Positions 23,475 through 32,110 of a stretch of DNA of 33,591 bases are shown here, piece after piece; position 1 is the stretch's first letter; each line of letters begins with the position of its first letter. Source of the stretch: a virus. A program made the translations under genes and the position numbers. The notes below the pieces were generated by a model that saw only the letters and a list, made by a program, of their open reading frames with translations, was not told the origin of the DNA and did no database searches. The stretch lies in IMG/VR virus record IMGVR_UViG_3300021962_000360, positions 1 through 33,591 of that record; one strand, 5' to 3'.

Positions 23475-24923
23475 TTAATCGAAAATTCCTCCATTAATTA
23501 ATTCATCTAAAATAGAACTAGATTCATAGCTTTCTTCAGTCACTATTTCGTAGTCCTCATACATTTTCTTTGAATCGACATACCTAACAAGCGGTGGGTC
23601 ATAAACGAAAGTAGAACCTGTTATTCTATTTTTTGGTATCTGAAGCTGCATAATATTTTCGTCTTCTGTTTCATCTCCACTGACTAATCTTTTTTCTGTA
23701 ATAAAAATTGTTACAGCACATTTCTGTTGAATAGCCAAAGAACCGCCAGTGTCAGACTGCTGAACAACCTCTCTCTTTTCCTTCATTCTATTTGCATTTT
23801 CTTGAGCGGTAATGATTAAGGCACAATTCATATCTCTGGCCAACTTTTCTAACTTTACCATCATTTCTTCAAATTCACCCCACCTCGCCTTACCTTTACC
23901 TCTTGTAAACATGGATTGAATTGTGTCAATTACAACGATGTCTGGCATGTCTTTTCCATAGCCAATAATTTCTCTCAACCACTTTTCGAGATCCTCAAAA
24001 TATGGAGTATCTGGATCATGTTTAACCATAAGCCTATCTCCCCATTCAAGCATTTTGTTCTTAAATATGCTCGTGTATTTTTTTCGATCTTCTTCATTCC
24101 ATTTATCCGCATGAGCATAAACATTTTGACCTATTACTTGAGTCATTAATATTCTTTCCCAGTGCGATTGAGCTTCTTCAAAGTTCACATACAAAGCCCT
24201 GTATCCATTGCTAACCCAATTATTAACAAGACACTTAGCAAAAGTGCTCTTACCTTTTCCAGAAGGTGCAATTATTGCATGGACTGAACCTCTAAAAAAA
24301 CCACCTTCTTCTGTATAGCCCATTGCTTTATTTAAGGCCTTAAACTGTGTTGGAAGAAAGTCTGGTATATCTAATAAAGAATCGATTCTATCAACTATTT
24401 GTGTAGCTGTTGTAACATTTTCTAATGGATTATAATCGTTACTGTTTTCTATTTCCTGGATCAGTATAGCTAGATCATTTATTCTCTGTATTTGTTGATC
24501 GCTTTTTAAGCCCTTGTTTGATACAAGAAACTTTAACTCTTCTAAGTAGTCTAACTGTCTTCTCTTTGAACTCTTGTGTTTTAAAACTTTTACTGTAGCT
24601 TCTTGACTAGATAGTTCTAAAGACAATAGCGTTTGCATTAACGGTTCAATTCCAGAAGAACCACCTAAAGCTTGGTGTATGTTAGTTTCAGATTCTAACC
24701 AAGTTTTAAAAGCAACGGGGTCAACAATGTCCAGATTAGTCTTATTGGAGTAGGACAGTAAAGCTTCATAAAATTCGCTAATACCTTTTTGTCCATGGAT
24801 ATAACCCACATCAATGGGATCTAAGTTTTCCTTGAAATAAGACAAAGCACCAGGTTGCCTCATTGAGAGAGCAAAAACCTGGTACTCTATAGGATATTCT
24901 TGCACTTGATTTTCTTCAGTCAC
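23475..24923 (-). CDS. DnaB-like replicative helicase
   Basis: 482 residues; GTG start overlapping the upstream gene by eight bases. The RecA-like core has Walker A IIAPSGKGKST (about 217-227), Walker B DIVVIDTIQSMF and the QENANRM segment before a QQSDTGGSLAIQQ loop. The N-terminal 180 residues look like the DnaB primase-interaction domain. It unwinds DNA at the fork with the primase and DnaE encoded nearby. Confidence 0.82.
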   Translation of the reverse strand: MTEENQVQEYPIEYQVFALSMRQPGALSYFKENLDPIDVGYIHGQKGISEFYEALLSYSNKTNLDIVDPVAFKTWLESETNIHQALGGSSGIEPLMQTLLSLELSSQEATVKVLKHKSSKRRQLDYLEELKFLVSNKGLKSDQQIQRINDLAILIQEIENSNDYNPLENVTTATQIVDRIDSLLDIPDFLPTQFKALNKAMGYTEEGGFFRGSVHAIIAPSGKGKSTFAKCLVNNWVSNGYRALYVNFEEAQSHWERILMTQVIGQNVYAHADKWNEEDRKKYTSIFKNKMLEWGDRLMVKHDPDTPYFEDLEKWLREIIGYGKDMPDIVVIDTIQSMFTRGKGKARWGEFEEMMVKLEKLARDMNCALIITAQENANRMKEKREVVQQSDTGGSLAIQQKCAVTIFITEKRLVSGDETEDENIMQLQIPKNRITGSTFVYDPPLVRYVDSKKMYEDYEIVTEESYESSSILDELINGGIFD

Positions 24924-25569
24924 ATTTTTTCTTTCGCTGTTTTATTTGCTTGTAAAGTTCTTTCTGCCTATCATTATACCTTTGTTTTTGCTTTTGGTAA
25001 TAGGGATTGTCTTTTAAGCTAGTCTTTTTTTCTTTTTTATCTGCAATCCATGGACTAGTTCTAATAGCTTCCAGCATCCTGCTATATACGCTTTCTTCGG
25101 TAAGAAGATCGTTATACCTAAAAACAATTAATGCTATTCCCATTTCTTTGCATAGCTCTGCTTTTTTTATATCTCTTTTTTGAGCTTCTTCAAACTCGTA
25201 TTTACTCTCAAAAAAACGTTCGGTATAAAAAAAGTGTTGTCTACCATGGTACTCCGCAGCTAGCTTATAGCTAGGACAATATACGTCTAACCTTAGCTTT
25301 TCTCCTAAATGAAACTCGTTAACGATGCTTTCATTGGGCAAAAGTTTTTTCATCACAGAAGTTAGAGCAGATTGTCCTCTAGAACTTTTCTTTTTTTGTT
25401 CTTTTATCCAGGATAAACCAAGTTCATTAATTTTTTTATTAAGATCTTTGACACTTAGATCAACTTCTCTTGCAATTTGTGGTATTGTTAAAGATGATTC
25501 TAATAGAAGATCTGTTATAAACAGATCATCTTCCATGTCATTTATTTTTGAACTTATCTTTCTTTTCAT
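24916..25569 (-). CDS. HTH protein with VSR/DUF559-like endonuclease domain
   Basis: 217 residues; ATG. The N-terminus has a helix-turn-helix (LTIPQIAREVDLSVKDLN). The nuclease part is RLDVYCPSYKLAAEYHGRQH...EAQKRDIKKAELCKEMGIALIVFRY, with the order D, E, xxH, RD..K that marks VSR/DUF559-like PD-(D/E)XK enzymes. The C-terminal tail is Lys-rich. It could be a phage nicking enzyme or a homing-type nuclease. The genome target is unknown. Confidence 0.7.
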   Translation of the reverse strand: MKRKISSKINDMEDDLFITDLLLESSLTIPQIAREVDLSVKDLNKKINELGLSWIKEQKKKSSRGQSALTSVMKKLLPNESIVNEFHLGEKLRLDVYCPSYKLAAEYHGRQHFFYTERFFESKYEFEEAQKRDIKKAELCKEMGIALIVFRYNDLLTEESVYSRMLEAIRTSPWIADKKEKKTSLKDNPYYQKQKQRYNDRQKELYKQIKQRKKKCD

Positions 25570-26227
25570 GCTCTCGCTCCCTCATCTTATTTAGATAATT
25601 GGTTCTTGCTATTGAAAAAACCTTACCCAAATCTATCATAGACATATCTAATTCGTTCCATATTTTATATGGAAGAGCAGATGATAAAAGCGGACAATCA
25701 AAAATACAGTAATCAACTTTATTTTCTAACTTAGAAATAGACTTAATGATAGAATCAGTTTTATCATAGAAGTCATTATAAGCTACATTGATTACCTCAA
25801 CTGGAGTTCCTAAAATTTTACTAATTATTTTCTTATCGTGAAAAGAAACTACCACAAAAGAACTGTACCTAATATAGTGATCAACAAAACACTTAAAGAC
25901 ATCTTCATTTGTTGAATAGTAGTGCTCTAGCGTAGTTGAATCGTAGTAGTCTGAATCTTTTAGGATAGAAGAAAACTTCTGTAAATTATCCTCTTCTCCA
26001 GAGTATATAAAAGATGGTGGCAATCCTTTTATGTAGTTTTTATCCTGAATGTTAAAAGAATTAATGATTGATCTTGTGAAATATTTGCTTGGCTTTTTTT
26101 CATTGCCAATACTATCGGCCATAGCCATTATGGAAGATCTAGGAAAGTTTACGTAAGCAAATTTTTCTTTTGAGTTCATCTTCTCAGTTATTTTTTGAAT
26201 TGTTTGTGCGTGATTTCTAATAATCAT
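25538..26227 (-). CDS. Hypothetical protein next to a glycosyltransferase
   Basis: 229 residues from the ATG at 26225-26227. It has KFAYVNFPRSSIMAMADSIG near the N-terminus and FVVVSFHDKKII and YCIFDCPLL later. This alternation of strands and helices slightly recalls GT-D (DUF1792) proteins. The match is weak. It is tightly coupled to the GT2 gene at 26229-26921. Confidence 0.5.
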   Translation of the reverse strand: MIIRNHAQTIQKITEKMNSKEKFAYVNFPRSSIMAMADSIGNEKKPSKYFTRSIINSFNIQDKNYIKGLPPSFIYSGEEDNLQKFSSILKDSDYYDSTTLEHYYSTNEDVFKCFVDHYIRYSSFVVVSFHDKKIISKILGTPVEVINVAYNDFYDKTDSIIKSISKLENKVDYCIFDCPLLSSALPYKIWNELDMSMIDLGKVFSIARTNYLNKMREREHEKKDKFKNK

Positions 26228-26228
26228 T

Positions 26229-26921
26229 TTATATACCGAAGTTTCCCCATTGTACAAGAACTGGATCTTTATCTAGAATTGAATTAATATGATCTATATT
26301 GTGGAATTCTCCACCATCTAATTTTGAGTATCTTTCATATTTTGATTTCTTATCTTTATCCCTAATATACCCCAGGTGTTTCATGACCAGGCCTGAGTCA
26401 AACCAGTAATTTCTTTGTCTCATCCAATCCACAACATAAGTTGGCTCAGAACCACAGGCAAGCTTTTTGTCTAAAAATCCTCCACCTTCTTTGTATCTGA
26501 ATATTCTTGAGCTAGCATTTGGTGCCCAAAACTTGTCGACTCTATAATGATCTTTGTTCCACATATGATAGAACCTAACATTAACAACATCATATGGAGA
26601 AACTTTTAGTACATCTCTAATTTCATTATCTCGTATATGGTGCAGCATTTCGTCACAATCAATAGCTATAATCCAGTCGCCTGTAGAAGCAAAATTCTCT
26701 AAGTTACCCCAAGCAGTTGCTCTTAAAAGACCCTCATGCTCAACAAACAATGGTCTAGTGTTTTGAAAAACTTCACAGTATTCTGAAGCTATTTCAACAG
26801 TATTATCATCTGAGCAGTCGTCTGTAAATATAATTTTATCAACTTGTGTTGATAGTCTTTCTAAGACTTCTTTTAGAAATCTTTTAGATTCGTTTCTGCC
26901 AACCATCTGTGCAATTATCAT
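26229..26921 (-). CDS. Family 2 glycosyltransferase
   Basis: 230 residues; ATG with AAGGAAC upstream. GT2 motifs: MIIAQMVGRNES, FTDDCSDDNTVEIA and WIIAIDCDEML (DxD), then KEGGGFLDKKLACG. It probably transfers a sugar to a glycan. A strong hairpin separates it from the preceding gene. Confidence 0.8.
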   Translation of the reverse strand: MIIAQMVGRNESKRFLKEVLERLSTQVDKIIFTDDCSDDNTVEIASEYCEVFQNTRPLFVEHEGLLRATAWGNLENFASTGDWIIAIDCDEMLHHIRDNEIRDVLKVSPYDVVNVRFYHMWNKDHYRVDKFWAPNASSRIFRYKEGGGFLDKKLACGSEPTYVVDWMRQRNYWFDSGLVMKHLGYIRDKDKKSKYERYSKLDGGEFHNIDHINSILDKDPVLVQWGNFGI

Positions 26922-26941
26922 AATGTTCCTTAAACAATTAG

Positions 26942-26975
26942 TATGGGGGTAGAGAAATTAATCCCTACCCCCATA
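26942..26975 (-). terminator. 11-bp stem-loop after the gene 26989-27171
   Basis: TATGGGGGTAG and CTACCCCCATA form a perfect 11-bp stem with a 12-base loop. In the minus direction it is followed by TAATTGTTTAAGG, not a good U tract. It may be a weak terminator, an mRNA-stabilising 3' end or a processing site. It sits just before the ribosome site of the next gene. Confidence 0.5.
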
Positions 26976-26988
26976 AAAACAATGGTTA

Positions 26989-27171
26989 TCAGACCTCTAG
27001 CATCTCACGAACCTCAACAGCTGAGATTCGATCAATGTCAGTGGTCTTTGAGAGAACCTCGCCCTGAATGCCACGACGGCCCATGACAAGCTTCTCTGCA
27101 TCAGTCTTTGAGTTAGCCTTTACGAGAGCGGTGGTAACCACCTCGAAGTACTTGAACTTATTCTCTGACAT
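26989..27171 (-). CDS. Small protein with distinct codon use
   Basis: 60 residues; ATG after AAAAGGAAAATA. Sequence: KYFEVVTTALVKANSKTDAE, a beta-alpha form, then MGRRGIQGEVL. Unlike most neighbours it uses AAG, GAG, ACC, GGC and CGT, the codons of a strongly expressed gene. It has its own promoter and 3' stem-loop. No family is recognised. The same codon bias appears in the plus-strand gene at 15159-15350. Confidence 0.7.
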   Translation of the reverse strand: MSENKFKYFEVVTTALVKANSKTDAEKLVMGRRGIQGEVLSKTTDIDRISAVEVREMLEV

Positions 27172-27189
27172 TATTTTCCTTTTGTTTAG

Positions 27190-27202
27190 TGGCTAAAAGC
27201 CA
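27190..27202 (-). promoter_or_regulatory. Small leader hairpin
   Basis: TGGCT-AAA-AGCCA can form a 5-bp stem in the leader of the 26989-27171 gene, 15-20 bases before its ribosome site. Confidence 0.35.
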
Positions 27203-27250
27203 GTTGATATTACGTTGATAAGTATAGCAATAGCAGTTGATATAATCAAC
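27203..27250 (-). promoter_or_regulatory. Promoter with GTTGAT repeats
   Basis: TTGATT (27244-27249), 17 bases, TATACT (27221-27226) on the minus strand. GTTGAT occurs three times (27203, 27214, 27236), and GTTGA-tataa-TCAAC (27236-27250) is an inverted repeat overlapping the -35 box. A regulator probably binds here; inferred. Confidence 0.6.
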
Positions 27251-27261
27251 CTCTAGAAGAA

Positions 27262-28269
27262 TTAATCTCTCCATAACCATTCAGGGTGCTTCTTGGTCCA
27301 GTCCACAGTAGTCTGCAAAGACTTCTCCAATGGCATTGGGGCTTTCCAGCCAGCATTTGCTAGCTTTGAGCCATCAAGAGCATATCGTAAATCATGGCCA
27401 GGTCTAGTTGTGTGAAAATCTTCGTATTCAAACTTCAACTCCTTACCCCAATAAAAGGCAACTAATTTTGCCATTTCAAGATTATTAACTTCTCTTTCGC
27501 CAACAATGTGATATTTATCTGGACGATCTGCATTAGGATAACCAACAGGCGGTAAATTTTTTAATATAAATAATAGAGCGTCTGCTTGATTTCTAGCGTG
27601 CAAATAATACCTAGACCCAATATTTTCTGGAGTTCCGTGAATTGTCATAGGAATGTTTTTTTCTAGACAGTACATAATCTTTGGAACAAACTTTTCAGGA
27701 TCTTGACGTTCTCCGATAATGTTCATAGTATTTGTTATAACAACGGGAACTCCAAAAGTTCTCCAGTAAGAAATACATGCGGCTTCCTGTGCAGCTTTAG
27801 AACCAGAATATGGATTGGAAGGTAAAATGGTATCCCACTCTACATGGGCATAACCAGCTGGAGCAGGTCCATACACCTCATCTGTTGACACGTGCAAAAA
27901 AACTTCAGGCTGAATTTTACGTGCAAGTTCCAGCATGTTTACGCAAAGCGCAACATTATTCATAATAAATGGCGCTGGATCTGTTATAGATCTATCAACA
28001 TGTGAATCGGAAGCCATTGAAATTATATAGTCAATACTCCCGATTTCCTTGATCATAACATCAGAGAATGGAACTGTTAAATCATGAGTTATTAACTTGA
28101 CACGATGTCTTTCCGTTTCCCAGCAAGATATAGAGGTTATTCTATCTGTTACTCCACGATGTCGAAATGAATCATTTATTACTACATTCCAATCTGTGGT
28201 TTTTAATATATGCTCTAAAGTATGATGGCCTACAAATCCACCAGCTCCTGTTAAAAAAACAGTTTTCAT
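27262..28269 (-). CDS. NAD-dependent epimerase/dehydratase (dTDP-glucose 4,6-dehydratase-like)
   Basis: 335 residues; ATG with AGGAG upstream. The NAD-binding TGAGGFVGHHTLEH starts the protein, then DSHVDRSI, HVSTDEVYG and PYSGSKAAQE (Tyr and Lys of the catalytic triad). This is the dTDP-glucose 4,6-dehydratase type, which makes 4-keto-6-deoxy sugars. It would supply an activated sugar to the glycosyltransferases in the window. The exact substrate is not certain. Confidence 0.82.
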   Translation of the reverse strand: MKTVFLTGAGGFVGHHTLEHILKTTDWNVVINDSFRHRGVTDRITSISCWETERHRVKLITHDLTVPFSDVMIKEIGSIDYIISMASDSHVDRSITDPAPFIMNNVALCVNMLELARKIQPEVFLHVSTDEVYGPAPAGYAHVEWDTILPSNPYSGSKAAQEAACISYWRTFGVPVVITNTMNIIGERQDPEKFVPKIMYCLEKNIPMTIHGTPENIGSRYYLHARNQADALLFILKNLPPVGYPNADRPDKYHIVGEREVNNLEMAKLVAFYWGKELKFEYEDFHTTRPGHDLRYALDGSKLANAGWKAPMPLEKSLQTTVDWTKKHPEWLWRD

Positions 28270-28276
28270 TTTTCTC

Positions 28277-28681
28277 CTACTTTATTGGATAATGAATTGC
28301 AATGTATTCTACTGCGTCTTCCAAATTGTTTGTTATTTTTGTCGCCATATATCTCATATATGGGCGATTTTTATTCTGGTCAGAGCACATTACAACACAG
28401 GGCTGATTGTTAATCTTAGCCCAAGCCATTTCATAGTCAGTGCCTATATAAGCTCTATCTTCTAACATATATTCTACCAAAAGTAGATCAGAATTTTTCT
28501 GCATAAACGTGTTTTTTTGTGCTATTTCATCTGGAGACATTTCTACTTCCTCTGGAATAGAGGTTGGATCTAACACTTTATAGCCACGTTGTGATAGTAG
28601 AAAAGTAGCTTGCTGCCTCCAGCCAATAGCATACTCCCCAACGTAATCCATAGCTCCAGCTAAATATACCGTAACACTCAT
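28277..28681 (-). CDS. Nucleoside 2-deoxyribosyltransferase-like protein
   Basis: 134 residues from the ATG at 28679-28681 (ATGA overlap). Family motifs: VYLAGAMDYVGEYAIGWRQQ, NSDLLLVEY and GTDYEMAWA (the Glu is the usual nucleophile region). The enzymes exchange bases on deoxyribose, and would help dNTP recycling in phage replication. Substrate unproven. Confidence 0.72.
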   Translation of the reverse strand: MSVTVYLAGAMDYVGEYAIGWRQQATFLLSQRGYKVLDPTSIPEEVEMSPDEIAQKNTFMQKNSDLLLVEYMLEDRAYIGTDYEMAWAKINNQPCVVMCSDQNKNRPYMRYMATKITNNLEDAVEYIAIHYPIK

Positions 28682-29082
28682 GCTGGCCAATAATATTCTA
28701 AGTCTGCAGGATCATCAAAAAATTGAGAATAATATTCATAGTCTTTTCTGAGTAAATTTGACCTGTGTGATTTATGAAATTCTTCGCTACCAAACCAAGG
28801 AGGATAAACAACATTCTGATGATCGATGTTTTCAAACTTCATATTATTGTTATAACCACGATCTATCCATTCAAGAATAGTATAATTTTGATAAAGCTTT
28901 AATGCTTCTTCGTACCCAGTCCACATGCGAGTAACTGGATGGTTACGCCAACCTTTCGTAGGCGTTCTTTCGAGTAGTATATTAAGAACTTGAAATGTTT
29001 CAACACGTTGTTTTCCCAATCTTTTGTAATCTAATACTTTTACCGAATCTACAAAGTTTGCGTATGGTAGGAAGGTTTGCAC
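28678..29082 (-). CDS. Pyrimidine-dimer DNA glycosylase-like protein (TIGR02328/MSMEG_6572 type)
   Basis: 134 residues; GTG overlapping the upstream TAG. Motifs: MQTFLPYANFVDSVKVLD, RLGKQRVETFQVLN, WRNHPVTRMW and HKSHRSNLLRKDYEYY, matching the MSMEG_6572-type family in which T4 endonuclease V-like activity is proposed. It could repair UV damage in phage DNA, useful in sunlit water. Activity is inferred from family. Confidence 0.72.
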   Translation of the reverse strand: MQTFLPYANFVDSVKVLDYKRLGKQRVETFQVLNILLERTPTKGWRNHPVTRMWTGYEEALKLYQNYTILEWIDRGYNNNMKFENIDHQNVVYPPWFGSEEFHKSHRSNLLRKDYEYYSQFFDDPADLEYYWPA

Positions 29083-29483
29083 TATTTATCTTTCTTGAAC
29101 TCTGTCCATGTTTTATCGCCAACACCATAATACTCTCTTGCAAGCCCCGCTGCAACTATATCAGTGTTAAGACATGCGCCTTCTGCGTTCCAAACTCGTG
29201 CAAGAACTCTACCATATTTTTCGTTTTTATCAATAATAGTTTCTATCTTTACCCAATTGCCAGCCTTTTGAATCCATTGATCAGTGAACTCTTTTGCCGC
29301 TAGTCCTTGTTTTTTTTCTTCTATATTTGAAGTTCTACTCTCAGGAGTATTGACTCCATACAAACGAACTCTACCCTTTTTCATAGTATCAAAACCAAGA
29401 TCTATTACAATGTCAAACGTATCACCGTCTACAACTTTTTTTACTTCTGCATTGTATATCCATGGATTTAATTTTTCTGTCAT
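29082..29483 (-). CDS. Staphylococcal-nuclease-like (thermonuclease) protein
   Basis: 133 residues; ATG in a TAAAATG junction. Contains KVVDGDTFDI, RVRLYGVNTPE and KYGRVLARVW, the active-site regions of the SNase family (D21, R40, E48 and a later Arg). SNases cut single- and double-stranded DNA or RNA with calcium. No signal peptide, so it acts in the cell. Confidence 0.8.
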   Translation of the reverse strand: MTEKLNPWIYNAEVKKVVDGDTFDIVIDLGFDTMKKGRVRLYGVNTPESRTSNIEEKKQGLAAKEFTDQWIQKAGNWVKIETIIDKNEKYGRVLARVWNAEGACLNTDIVAAGLAREYYGVGDKTWTEFKKDK

Positions 29484-29484
29484 T

Positions 29485-30573
29485 TTATAACTCCTTTATT
29501 TGATTAGCTATCCATTTTATTACAGGGCTAGCAACTCCATTTCCACACATCTTATAACGTGTAGAATCAGAATTGATTTTACCGTCTGCTCTATTAAGCG
29601 TATGGTTGTCAGGCCACCCCATTAACCTTTCACACTCTAATGGTGTTAAGCGACGAATGTTGGTAATTGGTTGCGGAGAAACCATTAAAACAGTATTGCC
29701 ACCAGTTCCCATTCTATTGGTTAAACAGGGCGTTATGCCGTCTTCATAGGTTCGCACATCATTTACCCTTGTTCCATCAAGAACAATTGGATTAGATTCA
29801 ACGACTAACTTATTTTCAGCTACATACTGATTACCAATACCTTTATAGTCTCTAGCCTGAAGAGGGCCAACTACTTCAACTATTAAATTTTCGCCTCTAC
29901 TTGATGGCACTCCCCCTTCGCCACCGCTTCTAAGGCAGCTTGCAATTTCTCTGGAAGCTTCTTGTTCTTGCTTGAAGCCCTTCTCAGAATACCCTTCGCC
30001 GCTTTGATGGATAGGTAGTATTTGCTCTGGACATCTTGAGGCGATTGTAGGATCGTAGACAGAGACGAGGTATATTCTTCTGCGCCTTTGGGGGACTCCA
30101 AAGTATTGCGCATCCAACACGGCCCACTCTGAGAGACACGCCCCTGCTTCATCCATTTCGTAGAGGACTTGCCCGAAGTCGGCACCTCCGTTGGACGATA
30201 AGGCTCCGACGACGTTTTCCCAGATTGAAATTTTTGGGTATTCTCCATTAGTTTTTTCTCTCATTTCTTTTATTATTCTTACGGCTTCGTGAAATAAACC
30301 AGATCTTTCACCGTCTAATCCAGCTCTTTTGCCAGCAACTGATAGATCCTGACATGGAGAACCAAATGTTATAAGATCTACTGGCGGTAAATCATATCCA
30401 CTTACATCTTTTATATCTCTATATTTCGGCACTTGTGGCCAATGGTAAGAAAGAGTTTGCTGACAATTTTCATCAATTTCAACTTGAAAAAGACAGCTTA
30501 AACCAGCGGAGTCTAAACCAATGTCTATTCCACCAACGCCAGCAAATAAGGAACCATATGTGTTAATGCTCAA
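29485..30573 (-). CDS. dcm: DNA (cytosine-5)-methyltransferase
   Basis: 362 residues; TTG start with AAAGAGA upstream. Motif I GSLFAGVGGIDIGLDSAGL, motif IV GSPCQDLS with the catalytic C74, motif VI ENVVGAL, motif VIII QRRRRIYL, a variable target domain, then LTPLECERLMGWPDNHT and GNGVASPVIKWIA. Methylates cytosine in an unknown target, probably to protect phage DNA from host restriction. No cognate restriction enzyme is clear. Confidence 0.92.
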   Translation of the reverse strand: MSINTYGSLFAGVGGIDIGLDSAGLSCLFQVEIDENCQQTLSYHWPQVPKYRDIKDVSGYDLPPVDLITFGSPCQDLSVAGKRAGLDGERSGLFHEAVRIIKEMREKTNGEYPKISIWENVVGALSSNGGADFGQVLYEMDEAGACLSEWAVLDAQYFGVPQRRRRIYLVSVYDPTIASRCPEQILPIHQSGEGYSEKGFKQEQEASREIASCLRSGGEGGVPSSRGENLIVEVVGPLQARDYKGIGNQYVAENKLVVESNPIVLDGTRVNDVRTYEDGITPCLTNRMGTGGNTVLMVSPQPITNIRRLTPLECERLMGWPDNHTLNRADGKINSDSTRYKMCGNGVASPVIKWIANQIKEL

Positions 30574-30574
30574 T

Positions 30575-31393
30575 TCAATCTCTTTCTATGCCAATGTAGT
30601 CACAAGCTTCTCTAAATATTTCTCTAGATATTGGGAAATATTTATCTGCGTGACTTTCTCCTTGTCCTGGTTTTGGAGTCGACGCATGCCAGCTATGACC
30701 TATTGAAACAGAACCATCATATATTACGTTATAACCCAAGTGCCTTGCAAAATATGAGCACCATGTTTCTTCGTAGTAGTGAGGTGTTGGTAAAAATGCT
30801 CCTATTGCGTCTGGATATAGACTTCTGTATTTTTCGTTATTTGTTAGCGAATACCAAACTTCTCTTCTAATAAAGTAGGCCGAACCAGAAACTGTAACAC
30901 ACTCTACCCTATCTCTGTAAAGCTGATCATCAGGATCGTATTCTCTCCAGGCCCTATGTCTTGGTGCACTGTTGGTGCCTATGATACCAGCGTGAGTTAT
31001 GTATCCTTGTTCATCTCTTTGCTTTGGTCCAAGAATATGTATATCATTGTTTTCATTAAATATTTTTTCAATTTTTATACAATCTTCTGTTGTCATCCAA
31101 ACATCTCCGTTTAAGATGCCAATTATAGAAGAGTCAGTCCTGCTTGCCATCATATTTACAGCAGCTGAATAACCTATGTTTTTACGAAGATAAGTCCTAT
31201 CAATAAGATATCTTTCTTCATTCTCCCTAATCCAATGATTAAAGTCATCTACCGAATCATTATCAGTAATGTATAGGTTCCAGTTTTTTATGAGCGCGCC
31301 ATTTGGACTTTTTAAATCAGAATGCAAGACGTCCAAAAATCTCTGCAATAGTGGTCTTGTGTTGTGATTGACAACACATAAATCAATTGTCAT
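30575..31393 (-). CDS. Family 2 glycosyltransferase, rhamnosyltransferase-like
   Basis: 272 residues; ATG overlapping the upstream gene. Motifs: IDLCVVNHNTRPLL, YITDNDSVDDF, NIGYSAAVN, ILNGDVWM (metal site) and CVTVSGSAYFIRREV. This layout is of rhamnosyltransferase-like GT2 enzymes. A dTDP sugar made by the 27262-28269 enzyme is a possible donor; inference. Confidence 0.8.
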   Translation of the reverse strand: MTIDLCVVNHNTRPLLQRFLDVLHSDLKSPNGALIKNWNLYITDNDSVDDFNHWIRENEERYLIDRTYLRKNIGYSAAVNMMASRTDSSIIGILNGDVWMTTEDCIKIEKIFNENNDIHILGPKQRDEQGYITHAGIIGTNSAPRHRAWREYDPDDQLYRDRVECVTVSGSAYFIRREVWYSLTNNEKYRSLYPDAIGAFLPTPHYYEETWCSYFARHLGYNVIYDGSVSIGHSWHASTPKPGQGESHADKYFPISREIFREACDYIGIERD

Positions 31394-31658
31394 TATCTAA
31401 ACCATTTTCTGTCAACATTAAGAATGCGTTTTTTGCGCTGATGCCCATATCTACATATTTATTGTATTGATTATAGACGTCTGCAATATTATCTTTTTCA
31501 AAAAATTCAATCAGCCTATTTGAATACTGTATATGATCAGCATCCACATTGTTATTCATGGTAGGGAAAGATTTGTTTTTGATGACACTTAGTACAACAT
31601 ACCCAAGTAATACTATGGATAGTATTGGAATTATATTATCACCAATCTTGGTCTTCAT
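31383..31658 (-). CDS. Small membrane-anchored protein
   Basis: 91 residues; ATG with TAGGAT upstream, overlapping the upstream gene by 20 bases. One membrane segment (about 7-25, NIIPILSIVLLGYVVLSVI), then a soluble helical part with IEFFEKDNIADVYNQYNKY. No family recognised. Confidence 0.6.
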   Translation of the reverse strand: MKTKIGDNIIPILSIVLLGYVVLSVIKNKSFPTMNNNVDADHIQYSNRLIEFFEKDNIADVYNQYNKYVDMGISAKNAFLMLTENGLDNDN

Positions 31659-31878
31659 ATCCTACCTCTGATTCATAATATGTTTCTTGCGTCCATTCTA
31701 GTATCATATTCGCAACACTATACCAGCTATCTCTAGCAGATTTATCTTCTTCCGAATCACCTAGATGATTGTACGTTGAAATAATATGTTCAAAGATAGA
31801 AAGGTCAGCTACCACGTAAGCTTCTCCTGGAGAAAGCTTAATGTTTACTTTCTTCTTTTGACTTGTTTTCTTAGTCAC
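31639..31878 (-). CDS. Hypothetical small protein
   Basis: 79 residues; GTG inside the upstream gene end. Basic start (TKKTSQKKKVNIKLS), acidic end (YYESEVGYEDQDW) and a helical middle. No family recognised. Tight overlaps on both sides support it. Confidence 0.55.
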   Translation of the reverse strand: MTKKTSQKKKVNIKLSPGEAYVVADLSIFEHIISTYNHLGDSEEDKSARDSWYSVANMILEWTQETYYESEVGYEDQDW

Positions 31879-32110
31879 TTACTTTTTTCTTTCTCTTTTT
31901 TTCTGTTGTCTCTTCTTCTAAATTATTATCTACAGGATACACACATATATTGTTTGTATCTGGCTCTAGGTTAATAAATAGAATTTGTTTATCAGATTCA
32001 GAATATCCTTCTGGCGGAGCTGATTCTACAGCTATCTTTTTATTAGAACATCCGTAAACTTGACTATGATTTTTATAGACAACTATATAATTTAGTTTTG
32101 ACGCAGGCAT
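31871..32110 (-). CDS. Hypothetical small protein
   Basis: 79 residues from the ATG at 32108-32110, overlapping the dCMP deaminase stop (TAATG). Beta-rich core (YIVVYKNHSQVYGCSN) and a Lys/Glu-rich tail (EEETTEKKRKKK). No family recognised. Confidence 0.55.
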   Translation of the reverse strand: MPASKLNYIVVYKNHSQVYGCSNKKIAVESAPPEGYSESDKQILFINLEPDTNNICVYPVDNNLEEETTEKKRKKKVSD

